From: Oxalobacteraceae bacterium
Lineage (GTDB): Bacteria; Pseudomonadota; Gammaproteobacteria; Burkholderiales; Burkholderiaceae_D
Reading direction: 5' to 3'
NCBI GenBank assembly: GCA_027490255.1
Contig: JAIXYM010000155.1
Location: 1-60,024, forward strand
Length of the DNA stretch: 60,024 nucleotides
Shown here: positions 43,008 to 51,803 of the stretch, piece after piece
Numbering within the stretch: position 1 is the stretch's first letter
Layout of the letters: each line of letters starts with the position of its first letter
Program-made: the position numbers and the translations under genes
The notes under the pieces: model-generated
The model's database searches: none
What the model saw: only the letters and a program-made list of their open reading frames with translations
Told to the model about the DNA's origin: nothing

Positions 43008-43068
43008 CCGATCAGCAGACCGGAACATCCCCTACAGAGGCGAATGCTCCGATCTTTCGGTGACCTGA

Positions 43069-43289
43069 TCAGGTAAAGAGAAAGTCTGCCGCCGTCAGCT
43101 CGGTGACACCAATGACCGTAATGGTGTTGGATCCGAAGGTGATGACGGTATTCGTATTTTGTTGACTTAGGTTGGACCCTGTAATCAGCGCATCGAAACT
43201 GGCACCGCCGATGCCCTTCAATTCGATCTTGTCTTCGCCTTGGCGGAAGTCATGAATCGTATCGGCTCCGTTATTGGCAGAAAAAAAAA
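43069..43289 (-). pseudogene. Out-of-frame C-terminal part of RTX-like protein
   Basis: This region continues the adjacent RTX-like gene in another frame: SANNGADTIHDFRQGEDKIELKGIGG, then ITVIGVTELTAADFLF, the usual C-terminal module of RTX proteins secreted by type I systems. Loss of one T of the ten in the run joins it to the upstream part as GQDVFFSANNG, the normal motif for the family. I list it as the disabled end of one gene, not a separate gene. Confidence 0.75.
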
Positions 43290-44233
43290 ACATCTTGGCC
43301 AGTTGCGACGCGGGTGAGGTCAATGGTTGAGCTTCCCAAGCGAGAGGCCGCAATATCCCCCCACATTGCATCGTTACCCGTGCCGCTTATCAGGCGGTCA
43401 TTTCCGCAAATGACATTACCGGCAACGTAGTATTCGGCGTCACCATAAAGTGAATTTTGCGTTACAAACGCGCCAGAGATTGGGTTGTCGCTTGCTGCAA
43501 GAATGTCATTGCCGCCCCGGCTGTCAGACATTCCATAAGCATCGCCGAATAAGACGTTAAAATTGGAGCCTGCTCCACCAATCAACACATCATTGCCGCC
43601 TTGGCCGCCAGAAATTGAATAGGCATCACCATAAAGGGTGTTTGACCAAGAGCTGCCTCCTCCTGTTAACGCATCATTGCCGCCTTGGCCGCCACGCATT
43701 ACATAGGCATCACCGTATAGAAGGTTTTCGTAGGATAAGGCGCCTCCAATCAGTAGATCATTACCGCCCTTGCTACTAGACATTGAATAGGCATCGCCGT
43801 AGAGATTGTTTAAGCTGGAGTTAACACCACCGATCAGCAAATCATTACCGCCCCGGCTGTTGTCAAACATGTCGCCCGCATCCCCGTACAGATAGTTTTT
43901 GGCGCTGTTATCGCCCCCTTTTACCGCGTCATTGCCACCCCGACTATCGGTCATAGTTTCCGCGTCGCCGTAAAGGAAACTATTGCGGTTTTCTTTTCCT
44001 CCAATCAGCACATCATTGCCACCCCGACTAGCGGTCATAGTTTCCGCATCACCGTAAAGGACATTATTGAAGTTGCCTTTCCCTCCAAACAGCACATCAT
44101 TGCCACCTCGACTATCGGTCATAGTTTCTGCATCGCCGTAGATAGTATTTTTTTCTCCATCAATGCCAACCAGAATTTGTCCTCTGGCCTTTGCTTCGAG
44201 CGTTCCTGCCGTGTCTCCATAGATTGTAGCCAT
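43271..44233 (-). CDS. RTX-like calcium-binding repeat protein, frame broken at poly-T
   Basis: From the ATG at 44233 (GAGGGAATTGAC before it) the frame gives 320 residues. Eight or more repeats of 28 residues (YGDAETMTDSRGGNDVLFGG type) carry the GGND core of RTX calcium-binding proteins. At the end the protein reads VATGQDVFFFCQ and stops, because of a run of ten T on the coding strand (43281-43290). Nine T would restore a 387-residue protein with a proper RTX C-terminal domain. Phase variation or a sequencing error in the run are the alternatives. Type I secretion genes are not in the window. It stands next to the end of the fli operon in opposite orientation. Confidence 0.8.
   Translation of the reverse strand: MATIYGDTAGTLEAKARGQILVGIDGEKNTIYGDAETMTDSRGGNDVLFGGKGNFNNVLYGDAETMTASRGGNDVLIGGKENRNSFLYGDAETMTDSRGGNDAVKGGDNSAKNYLYGDAGDMFDNSRGGNDLLIGGVNSSLNNLYGDAYSMSSSKGGNDLLIGGALSYENLLYGDAYVMRGGQGGNDALTGGGSSWSNTLYGDAYSISGGQGGNDVLIGGAGSNFNVLFGDAYGMSDSRGGNDILAASDNPISGAFVTQNSLYGDAEYYVAGNVICGNDRLISGTGNDAMWGDIAASRLGSSTIDLTRVATGQDVFFFCQ
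43281..43290. repeat. Homopolymer A10 (T10 on coding strand)
   Basis: Ten consecutive A on the plus strand fall exactly at the frame break of the RTX-like gene. This length is prone to slippage by one base. Confidence 0.9.
43500..44180 (-). repeat. 84-base tandem repeats in RTX-like gene
   Basis: The GGND codon block recurs at 43506, 43590, 43674, 43758, 43842, 43929, 44013 and 44097: spacing is 84 bases, once 87. The three units nearest the start share long identical stretches, so they were duplicated recently. Confidence 0.85.
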
Positions 44234-44494
44234 GTCAATTCCCTCATCAGAGTATTCAGAGGAGAGCAATTTCTTCTCTGACAGCCCGTGGCGTGCTGCA
44301 TATCTATGTTTGTCTGGAAGTTTCAGGGACGATTGACGTGCATCAAGCCGACGTCGTTAGCGACACTGGACTAGTACATTGGCGTCCCAACTCGTTGTTA
44401 ACAAGCGTTGTAACAAAACCAGTATCGTAACGATCCTGCGCAGCCTGCCGGGCAAACTTTCGCCGCCACGCAGTGCCTGATGAGTTGCGCTGTC

Positions 44495-44989
44495 TTATTC
44501 CGCCAGCAAACTACGCAATATCCACGCGTTTTTCTCATGAATCTGCATACGCTGCGCAAGTAATTCGCAGGTGGGTTGATCGCAGGCCAGTTCGGTGTAG
44601 CCGAACATAGCGCGCGCCAAGCGTGCAATCGTTTCCTGACCTTCGACGAGCTCGATCATCATCTCGCGTGCTTTGGGTCGTCCCTGAATTGGTTTGATCG
44701 ATGTGAGTTTGGCGAATTCTTCATAGCTGCCCGGTGCGCGTTCGCCTAGTGAACGAATGCGTTCTGCAATGAGATCAACCGCAGTCCATTGTTCGGTATA
44801 GAACTGCATGAATAACTGATGCAGCGTCTGGAACATCGGACCAGTCACGTTCCAGTGGAAGTTGTGCGTCTTCAGGTAGAGCGTGTAAGTGTCTGCAAGA
44901 AGCTGGCTGAGACCGTCGACAATTCGCAGGCGGTCGGCATTGCTCATGCCGACATCAACAGGGGGAAGCGTGGAATCGCTGCTAGACAT
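44495..44989 (-). CDS. dps: DNA-protecting ferritin-like protein Dps
   Basis: The 164-residue protein has the Dps ferroxidase motif THNFHWNVTGPMF followed by YTEQWTAVDLIAERIRSLG, which supplies the conserved Asp and Glu at the dimer interface, and ends with IHEKNAWILRSLLAE. Dps dodecamers store iron and shield DNA during starvation and oxidative stress. The length is standard. It is monocistronic and unrelated to the adjacent flagellar genes. GGAGG lies a few bases before the ATG. Confidence 0.95.
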   Translation of the reverse strand: MSSSDSTLPPVDVGMSNADRLRIVDGLSQLLADTYTLYLKTHNFHWNVTGPMFQTLHQLFMQFYTEQWTAVDLIAERIRSLGERAPGSYEEFAKLTSIKPIQGRPKAREMMIELVEGQETIARLARAMFGYTELACDQPTCELLAQRMQIHEKNAWILRSLLAE

Positions 44990-45090
44990 GAAACCTCCAT
45001 CAATTTGAAAAGTGCTGCATTTTAGGCATCACTTGTCAAAATTGTCATGCTTGCTGTATGGACTTTTCCGAAAGCGGCGATTCAAGAGAC

Positions 45091-45120
45091 AAAAAAATCC
45101 CCGACGAGTGAGCCGGGGAT
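45091..45120 (-). terminator. Rho-independent terminator after the hydratase gene
   Basis: On the minus strand, a 7-base-pair stem (ATCCCCG at 45097-45103 with CGGGGAT at 45114-45120) is followed by a T run (A at 45091-45097 on the plus strand). It lies 20 bases after the stop. Confidence 0.85.
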
Positions 45121-45139
45121 CGTTGTTCGCTGAGTTGTA

Positions 45140-45979
45140 TCAGGTAAACGAAACCGTCAATCCACCCAGATTGAGTTGCGAGAATGCGCTCGACCAAACT
45201 TCACCGCGTTTGATAGGCAAAGCATTGGTCCAGCTGCCGGTGCTGACGATTTCACCGGCTTGCAAGTTTGGCGCGTCCGCACGTTGTTGCAGCTGCTGGT
45301 GCAGCGCCAACAGCGCATGCAGCGGGCTACCCTGCACGTCCCTGCCAAAACCTGCTGCGCACAAGCTGCTGCTGCCGGCTGTGCTGCGCGACACAGACAT
45401 CGTTGCTGAGGCTAGCACTTCGGGCAGGCTGCGACGGCTTTGACGTGAAATCATGCGTGGCTCACCCACAATCAGTGCTTTGTGCATTCCGAATGCTGCC
45501 ACGGCATCAGCGGCCTCGAACTCCCAGTGGCGGAAAGGCGAGGTTACTACCTCAAAGCCATGTGCAATCCATTCCAGACAGTCCGAGATATCTTCCAGTG
45601 TTGCATCTGGAGCGGGCGTACGCGCGAGCTTGAAAATCAGCTGCGGTTCCAAGCGAGGCTGTTGAGATTTACTCAGGCTATGCGTGGCCAAGTTATCCAT
45701 CGCGTAATGGACGGTGCTGTCATACAGGGTGGACCAGATCGGCGCCGTCAGACTGCCTTTGCCATAGACATTCCAGAGCTTTTGATTGGAGAAGCCTATC
45801 TTGCGGCCTACGGGGTTCTCGCCCTGGGCAGTCCGTATTTTGACGATACTTAGCGCGACATCGTAAGCATCGTCGATCGAGAGTTTACCGTCGGCAGTGA
45901 GCAAAGGCATTAGCGTACCGCTCGTGCGTGCCTTGATCAGAGCGTGGGCCAGACGGTTGGCCTGAGTCGACATCAACAT
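45140..45979 (-). CDS. 2-keto-4-pentenoate hydratase-like enzyme
   Basis: This 279-residue protein belongs to the hydratase/decarboxylase branch of the fumarylacetoacetate hydrolase fold. GRKIGFSNQKLWNVYG, RLEPQLIFKL, the acidic stretch WIAHGFEVVTSPF and GEIVSTGSWTNALPI match MhpD/DmpE/DmpH-type enzymes that act on 2-hydroxypenta-2,4-dienoates from aromatic meta-cleavage. AAGGGG precedes the ATG at 45979. It is transcribed away from iorA with a shared spacer, suggesting a link to aromatic degradation, but no ring-cleavage gene is nearby. Confidence 0.8.
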   Translation of the reverse strand: MLMSTQANRLAHALIKARTSGTLMPLLTADGKLSIDDAYDVALSIVKIRTAQGENPVGRKIGFSNQKLWNVYGKGSLTAPIWSTLYDSTVHYAMDNLATHSLSKSQQPRLEPQLIFKLARTPAPDATLEDISDCLEWIAHGFEVVTSPFRHWEFEAADAVAAFGMHKALIVGEPRMISRQSRRSLPEVLASATMSVSRSTAGSSSLCAAGFGRDVQGSPLHALLALHQQLQQRADAPNLQAGEIVSTGSWTNALPIKRGEVWSSAFSQLNLGGLTVSFT

Positions 45980-46345
45980 ACGGTTCCCCTTGTGTAGAGA
46001 ATTTGTTTACCATTGAGTCACAAATTAAACTCAATAATAAAGATTGTGGCGGTTAAGTGCAAATAATTGCTGCAAATTTACATTTATGGCGATAAAACAA
46101 GGGGTTGGGCTGCGCGGAGCAGGCACTTGGGTCAATTTGCAGAATGAAAAGTGCGATAAGGATGTAGACCGACTATCATTCCCACAATTCAATTCTTTCG
46201 ATCCCAACATAAAGCACTACTTTTATAAAACTAGAAAGTTTTCTAGTGAGAAACTTTTTCAAGTTATTGATTATTAAGGTTTTATGGCCGATTATTGCGT
46301 CTGGCTTACCCTAAAATGCGGCTTTGTTTATTGTCTTCCTGACCC
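45980..46345. other. AT-rich divergent spacer with two inverted repeats
   Basis: No gene is supported in these 366 bases. ATTGAGT (46012-46018) and ACTCAAT (46029-46035) form an inverted repeat close to the hydratase start. ACTAGAAA-GT-TTTCTAGT (46231-46248) is an 18-base palindrome about 100 bases before iorA. Either could be a regulator site. Confidence 0.6.
46231..46248. promoter_or_regulatory. 18-base palindrome upstream of iorA
   Basis: ACTAGAAA and TTTCTAGT are perfect inverted halves with a two-base centre, in an AT-rich stretch between divergent genes. It is a candidate operator for a dimeric repressor. Confidence 0.45.
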
Positions 46346-48499
46346 ATGGAAATTTCCTTCAAAAAAGAAATCGAGCAGCTAAGGCTAGGTCAGGGCGAGG
46401 AGTTTCATGGTGAGGGCATTCTGGCCATTACCAAGGCCTTGCTGCAGTCGGGGGTGTCCTACATCGGCGGTTATCAGGGCGCGCCGGTGTCTCATTTACT
46501 CGATGTGATGGTGCAGGCCCGCGAGCTGGTCAGCGAGCTTGGCGTACATGTCGAGGCCTGCTCGAATGAAGCTTCGGCCGCGGCCATGCTGGGTGCTTCC
46601 ATTCACTACCCGGTTCGGGGTGCGGTCACCTGGAAGTCAATTGTGGGCACCAATGTGGCTGCCGATGCGCTGGCCAATCTCGCGTCGCCCGGCGTGACTG
46701 GCGGCGTGCTGATGATCATCGGCGAAGACTACGGCGAGGGCGCGTCGGTGATTCAGGAGCGCACGCATGCGTATGCGATGAAATCCACGATGCTGCTACT
46801 GGATCCGCGGCCCGAATTGTCGACGATGGTCGATATGGTTGAGCATGCGTTTGCGATGTCCGAGGCATCGAACATGCCCGCGATGATGGAGCTGCGTATA
46901 CGTGCCTGTCATGTGCGCGGCAGTTTCATCAGTAAGGATAATCGTGCACCGGTGGTGTCCTCGCTGGCACCGCTGAATGAGCCGGCGAATTTTAATTATG
47001 AACGTCTCGCGCATCCACCGGCCACCTTCCGCCATGAAAAACTCAAAATCGATGAGCGTTTGCCGGCAGCGCGTGATTACATCGTCAAGCATGGTCTGAA
47101 TGAACATCACCACGGCAAGCTTCCCGATATCGGCATCATTATTCAGGGAGGTCTGACGAATGCCTTGCTGCGCTCGTTGCAGCAATTTGGTCTGGCGGAT
47201 GTATTTGGTACATCCGATGTGCCGCTGCTGATTTTGAACGTGACCTATCCACTGGTGCATGAGCAGATCGCCGACTTTGCGCGCGACAAGCGGGCAGTGC
47301 TGGTGATCGAAGAAGGCTCACCTGATTACATCGAACAAGAAATCGCTACCTTGCTCAGACGTCGCGATCTGCAAACTGCCTTGCACGGTAAAGATATATT
47401 GCCGGCCACCGGTGAAGTCACGCCCGAAGTCATGATGCGAGGACTGCTGCGTTTTTTTGCGAAACATTTTTCGAATGCAGACACGCGCAACGTACAGGCA
47501 ATGCTATATGCTACCAATACACGTCGCACGCGCATCGCAGCACAATTAGACAAAGCCTTGCCCGCGCGTCCGCCGGGCTTTTGCATTGGCTGTCCGGAAC
47601 GACCTGTGTTTTCTGCGCTCAAGCTCGCGCAAAAGGAACTGGGGCCTGTGCATGTCGCTGCTGATATTGGTTGTCATTCGTTTGCGACCTTTGAACCTTT
47701 TTCGCAAGGGCATTCGATTTTAGGTTACGGCATGAGTCTCGCCAGCCGTGCGGGCGTCTCACCGATGATGGCGCGACGTGTGATTTCCATCATGGGAGAT
47801 GGCGGGTTTTGGCATAACGGTTTGCTGACAGGTGTGCAGTCGGCGCTGTTCAATGGTGATGATGCGGTGTTATTGATTTTCAAGAACGGCTACACGTCTG
47901 CCACCGGTACTCAGGAGATCATTTCCACGCCCGAGGCCGCAACAAAATTGCAGGCAGGCGACAAGCTCGCCAGTCTGACAGCCAGCAATCGCACCATTGA
48001 AGACACCCTCGTCGGTCTGGGAGTGAAGTGGATGCGTACCGTGCATTCTTATCGCGTTGCGGTAATGCGCGATGTGGTTCGAGAAGCACTGACCACGGAT
48101 TTTAATGGCCTGAAAGTCATCATCGCCGAAGGTGAATGTCAGCTTGAACGTCAGCGACGCATTCGCCCGTGGCTTGCTGCATTGCAGGCGAGGGGTGAGC
48201 GCGTAATGCGCGTGAAATACGGCGTCGATGAAGATGTATGCAATGGTGACCATGCCTGTATGCGGCTTTCTGGCTGTCCCACACTGACGCTTAAAGACAA
48301 TCCTGATCCATTAAAGGTGGATCCGGTGGCGACCGTCATTGATGGCTGCGTGGGTTGCGGCTTGTGTGGCGAGAATGCGCATGCTGCAACACTGTGTCCA
48401 AGTTTCTATCGCGCTGAAGTCATACAAAATCCGCGCTGGCATGAGCGCATCATCGCTACGCTGCGCTCAACCGTGCTGCGTGTTCTACAACCAGCATGA
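46346..48499 (+). CDS. iorA: Indolepyruvate ferredoxin oxidoreductase, alpha subunit
   Basis: This 717-residue thiamine-diphosphate enzyme oxidatively decarboxylates aryl pyruvates to aryl-acetyl-CoA with ferredoxin. The N-terminal pyrimidine-binding part has GYQGAPVSHLLDVM and EACSNEASAAAMLGAS; the TPP-binding motif is IMGDGGFWHNGLLTG near residue 485 with the matching NGYTSATGTQ. The C-terminal cysteine clusters (CNGDHACMRLSGCP and DGCVGCGLCGEN) bind [4Fe-4S]. IorB follows. Related betaproteobacteria use it in phenylalanine or tryptophan catabolism. Confidence 0.92.
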   Translation: MEISFKKEIEQLRLGQGEEFHGEGILAITKALLQSGVSYIGGYQGAPVSHLLDVMVQARELVSELGVHVEACSNEASAAAMLGASIHYPVRGAVTWKSIVGTNVAADALANLASPGVTGGVLMIIGEDYGEGASVIQERTHAYAMKSTMLLLDPRPELSTMVDMVEHAFAMSEASNMPAMMELRIRACHVRGSFISKDNRAPVVSSLAPLNEPANFNYERLAHPPATFRHEKLKIDERLPAARDYIVKHGLNEHHHGKLPDIGIIIQGGLTNALLRSLQQFGLADVFGTSDVPLLILNVTYPLVHEQIADFARDKRAVLVIEEGSPDYIEQEIATLLRRRDLQTALHGKDILPATGEVTPEVMMRGLLRFFAKHFSNADTRNVQAMLYATNTRRTRIAAQLDKALPARPPGFCIGCPERPVFSALKLAQKELGPVHVAADIGCHSFATFEPFSQGHSILGYGMSLASRAGVSPMMARRVISIMGDGGFWHNGLLTGVQSALFNGDDAVLLIFKNGYTSATGTQEIISTPEAATKLQAGDKLASLTASNRTIEDTLVGLGVKWMRTVHSYRVAVMRDVVREALTTDFNGLKVIIAEGECQLERQRRIRPWLAALQARGERVMRVKYGVDEDVCNGDHACMRLSGCPTLTLKDNPDPLKVDPVATVIDGCVGCGLCGENAHAATLCPSFYRAEVIQNPRWHERIIATLRSTVLRVLQPA

Positions 48500-48542
48500 T
48501 GATGAACCGAATCAGTACAGAAAGTACCGCAAAGTGAGTTTG

Positions 48543-50189
48543 ATGCACAACACGACAGATGAAACATCTGCAGCCTCAGCAGTGCCGCAGCCGCTATCGG
48601 TGCTGATTGGTGCGCTCGGTGGCGAGGGCGGTGGCGTACTCAGTGAATGGCTCACTGCGATTGCGCGTCATGCTGGCTATGCAGCACAAAGCACCTCCAT
48701 ACCCGGCGTCGCGCAACGCACAGGCGCGACCACGTATTTTTTCGAGATGTATCCGGTGCCCATGTCGCAGCTGGGCGGGCGTCATCCTGTGTTCAGTCTC
48801 AATCCGATACCCGGCAGGCTGGATGCATTGGTCTCTTCCGAATTACTAGAAACCGCCCGAGCTGTGAGTAACGGTTTGCCGTCATCTGAACGTACGCTCA
48901 TCATTACCTCATCTTCACGCACACTCACCAATGCCGAACGCAGTCATCTCGGTGATGGCCGTCTGGATGATGCAGCGCTGCTCGCTATCGTACAAAGCGC
49001 TTGCCGCGCGCATCATGTGCTGGATATGCAGCGTATCGCACGCGATAACGTCACCGTTGTCAGTGCCGTGATGCTGGGTGCGATTGCGGGCAGTGGCTTG
49101 CTGCCCTTTTCAAAAGAAGATTACATCGCCATCGTGCGTGACAGTGGGCGTGGTGCTCAGGCCAGTCTCGCAGGTTTTGAAGCCGCGTGGCAGTGGGTCA
49201 GCGAGGGTCGCCAGCAAGCCGCGTTTGCAAAGCAGCTAGTGGATGATACCGTTGCTGCATCAGGGCCGTCGGTACTGAATGAATTTCCAGTCGCTGCGCG
49301 TGACTTGCTTGCGCTCGGTCTGGCGCGCGTAACTGAGTATCAGGATGCCGCGTATGGTTCGCTGTATCTGGAACGCATGCGTCAAGTGTGTGACGCTGAG
49401 GCCAGTGCTAGCACTAGCATCTCTTCCAATGCTGAGGCTGTCGTTGACGCAGATATGGAGGAGGGCATCATTACCCGCGACGTCGCGCGCTGGCTGGCAC
49501 TGTGGATGGCGTATGACGATATTGTGCGCGTTGCGGATCTGAAAAGTCGCGCCGCACGTAGCCAGCGAGTGCGCAATGAAGTGCGTGTTGCCGCTGGTGA
49601 TGTACTCAAGACCTATGAGTACTTCAAGCCCGGTGTCCCGGAAATCGCTGCGCTCTTGCCGGTGCCACTGGCTGAGCGATTGAAAGATATGAACCGTCAG
49701 CGTCTTGCAGAAGGTCGCGCTGCATGGGAAATGCCAGTCAAGCTAGCCTCGCATACGATTGTGGGTACGCTGTTACTCCGTCTGCTCGCTGGGATGAAAC
49801 ATCTCCGGCGCTGGGGTAGTCGTTATGCGGAAGAACAGGCACTTATTGACGCATGGCTGACAGCGGTGAAGGAAGGTGCAAGGGAAGACAGATCACTTGG
49901 TTTTGAAATCGCGCAGTGCGGTCGTCTAATCAAAGGTTATGGCAGCACCAATGAACGTGGCCGGGACAACTTGCTGCATGTGATTCGCCATCTCGCATCA
50001 CCGCCATTCGGTAGTGTTTCTGAGCGCACCATCGCCATACGCCGCGCTCGCGAAGCTGCACTAGCAGATGATGCTGGCATGGCGCTCGACAAAACACTCA
50101 ATGAACTCGGTGCACCGCCCCGCGCGATCAAGGCCCAGCCCATACGCTGGATGCCGCGCAGTCGCATTACGACAGGACCCGCCAAATGA
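48543..50189 (+). CDS. iorB: Indolepyruvate oxidoreductase beta subunit with DUF6537-type extension
   Basis: The frame opens upstream, but the IorB fold starts at PLSVLIGALGGEGGGVLSEWL, soon after the ATG at 48543, giving 548 residues. The gamma-type domain (PGVAQRTGATTYFFEMYP) is followed by a long C-terminal helical part (from about residue 260, RDLLALGLARVTEYQDAAYGSLYLERM) seen in IorB proteins of proteobacteria that are fused to the DUF6537 domain. It starts 44 bases after iorA and overlaps the thioesterase gene by four bases. Confidence 0.85.
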   Translation: MHNTTDETSAASAVPQPLSVLIGALGGEGGGVLSEWLTAIARHAGYAAQSTSIPGVAQRTGATTYFFEMYPVPMSQLGGRHPVFSLNPIPGRLDALVSSELLETARAVSNGLPSSERTLIITSSSRTLTNAERSHLGDGRLDDAALLAIVQSACRAHHVLDMQRIARDNVTVVSAVMLGAIAGSGLLPFSKEDYIAIVRDSGRGAQASLAGFEAAWQWVSEGRQQAAFAKQLVDDTVAASGPSVLNEFPVAARDLLALGLARVTEYQDAAYGSLYLERMRQVCDAEASASTSISSNAEAVVDADMEEGIITRDVARWLALWMAYDDIVRVADLKSRAARSQRVRNEVRVAAGDVLKTYEYFKPGVPEIAALLPVPLAERLKDMNRQRLAEGRAAWEMPVKLASHTIVGTLLLRLLAGMKHLRRWGSRYAEEQALIDAWLTAVKEGAREDRSLGFEIAQCGRLIKGYGSTNERGRDNLLHVIRHLASPPFGSVSERTIAIRRAREAALADDAGMALDKTLNELGAPPRAIKAQPIRWMPRSRITTGPAK

Positions 50190-50599
50190 CAAAGACAGTG
50201 ATTTATGAAGTGCGCGTGGAATTCGGTGACTGCGATCCGGCCGGCATTGTGTGGTTTCCGAATTTTTTTCGCTGGATAGATGCCGCATCCCGCCACTTTT
50301 TTATCGAATGCGGTGTGCCGCCTTGGCAGGAAACGCGGCAAAGCATGGGTCTGATAGGAACACCGCTGGTCGATACGCAAGCCAGCTTCAGCAAGACCGC
50401 CAGCTACGGTGATGTACTGCAGATTCACACGCAGATCAGCGAGTGGCGCAACAAGAGTTTCGTGCAGACCTATCGCGTGATGCGGGGTGATGACGAGATC
50501 ATGCAGTGTACTGAGGTCAGAATCTTTGCGGCGGACAAGGTCGGTGGCGGAATACGTGCGATGGCGGTGCCGGAGGAGATTCGTGGGATGTGTTCGTGA
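50186..50599 (+). CDS. Acyl-CoA thioesterase, 4-hydroxybenzoyl-CoA thioesterase family
   Basis: The 137-residue hotdog-fold enzyme has the family motif VEFGDCDPAGIVWFPNFFRWIDAA; Asp17 matches the catalytic aspartate of 4-hydroxybenzoyl-CoA thioesterases. It overlaps iorB by four bases (ATGA), so hydrolysis of the aryl-acetyl-CoA made by IorAB is the obvious hypothesis. Substrate preference cannot be read from the sequence. Confidence 0.88.
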   Translation: MTKTVIYEVRVEFGDCDPAGIVWFPNFFRWIDAASRHFFIECGVPPWQETRQSMGLIGTPLVDTQASFSKTASYGDVLQIHTQISEWRNKSFVQTYRVMRGDDEIMQCTEVRIFAADKVGGGIRAMAVPEEIRGMCS

Positions 50600-50611
50600 T
50601 TGAGGCAAAGA

Positions 50612-51000
50612 CGCTGGATCCCGGCTTTCGCCGGGATGACATTTTAAGAGCCGCTGTCCTAAAAATCGTTATCCGCGCGGAGGGTGTGGCGGGGGGGCAT
50701 GCAGCATGCTGCGCGCCCTGCAAGGGGGTGGCAGCGTCTTTCGTTGAACTCCTGAAGTTTTTTTGATGAACGTGAATCAAAAAACTCAGGAATCAAGCCG
50801 AGTCAAAGACGCTTACTCCAAAAATGTTCCATGCTGAGCCTGCGCCGAGATGACATTTTAAGAGCTACTGTCCTAAAAATCGTCATCACTTGCATGTGAT
50901 GACCGCTGCGTGGGCGTATCGCATGCGATCCGAATTCCCCACTCGCTCCCGGCGTAGGCCGGGATCCAGCGTCTTTCGTTGAATGCCTGAATTTTTTGCG
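50612..51000. repeat. Interspersed GGATCC-type repeats, several copies
   Basis: AAGACGCTGGATCCCGGC with its mirror (50612-50640), then CATTTTAAGAGC-type sequence at 50638-50672 and again at 50851-50886, a partial copy at 50700-50755, and the full palindromic element at 50873-50990 (TGCATGTGATGACCG, GTATCGCATGCGAT, CACTCGCTCCCGG). There is no gene in this stretch. Confidence 0.7.
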
Positions 51001-51015
51001 ATGCCCTCACATCCC

Positions 51016-51597
51016 TCACATCCCTAACGGACTCACCCCAACCCAGCGCACATGCAGCCACAGCATGAACACCACGCCGGCACCCAATCCAACGACGAGT
51101 GTCAGCAGGCTATTGGCCACTGCGGCCGACGGATAGACGGTAGCGTTCATGCGATCGCGGCGACGCGATACGCGGAAATCCAGCACAGCCCAAATTAGAA
51201 AGCCTCCGAAGAGCAGCACATCGGCCAGATTGCCGTTAGCGAGCAGGTGCGCCAAAGCCCAGATTTTTACTGCGGCGACCATGGGATGACCGATTTTGGC
51301 TTTGATGATGTTGCGTGGGACATAAGCTGCTGCAAGAAGAACGAAGGCCACAAGATTTAGCAGAAGGGCCACATGCCGTGTCCAGATCGGTGGCTGCCAC
51401 AGTGCGATCGGCGTCATGCGCGCCTGATCGTAGCCAACGATGAGCAGAATGAAGCCAGCGATCGAGAGCACAGTCACCAGGCCTTTCCATTTCAGCTCGC
51501 CCAGCCGCTCGATCATGTTTGTGCGCCAGTTGTCAGCGAAGACGCGCGTTGAGTGCGCGCCCAGAAAAAGAATCAAACCAGCGATCAGTAGGGCCAT
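51016..51597 (-). CDS. NnrU family membrane protein
   Basis: The 193 residues from the codon at 51597 begin ALLIAGLILFLGAHSTRVFA, the NnrU signature. Five to six hydrophobic helices follow (LVTVLSIAGFILLIVGYD, HVALLLNLVAFVLLAAAYV, ADVLLFGGFLIWAVL, LLTLVVGLGAGVVFMLWL). NnrU proteins are linked to nitrite and nitric oxide reduction in denitrifiers, but occur widely without them. Upstream frame extension of 58 codons has no family match, so I used the inner start with GGAA before it. Confidence 0.85.
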   Translation of the reverse strand: MALLIAGLILFLGAHSTRVFADNWRTNMIERLGELKWKGLVTVLSIAGFILLIVGYDQARMTPIALWQPPIWTRHVALLLNLVAFVLLAAAYVPRNIIKAKIGHPMVAAVKIWALAHLLANGNLADVLLFGGFLIWAVLDFRVSRRRDRMNATVYPSAAVANSLLTLVVGLGAGVVFMLWLHVRWVGVSPLGM

Positions 51598-51803
51598 AGC
51601 GTGTTCCATCGTCAGATTATCGAGAGCTTGCTTTGTCGGGCGGCTGGTGACCTTGCGCCCTTGTGTCCGGCGGTAGACCGTTACATGACATACCGCCACC
51701 ATCGGCCGAAGTGTACCGGATTGGCCGGGCCTGGGCTGTGAGTCGTTTATGATGGGCGCTGCAGCCAGCAACGGCTAATAATACCAAGCAAAGGAGATGA
51801 CTC

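Noticed and set aside
46044..46277. 77-residue open frame upstream of iorA
   Set aside because: No ribosome site, no recognisable domain, and it covers the palindrome in an AT-rich regulatory spacer.
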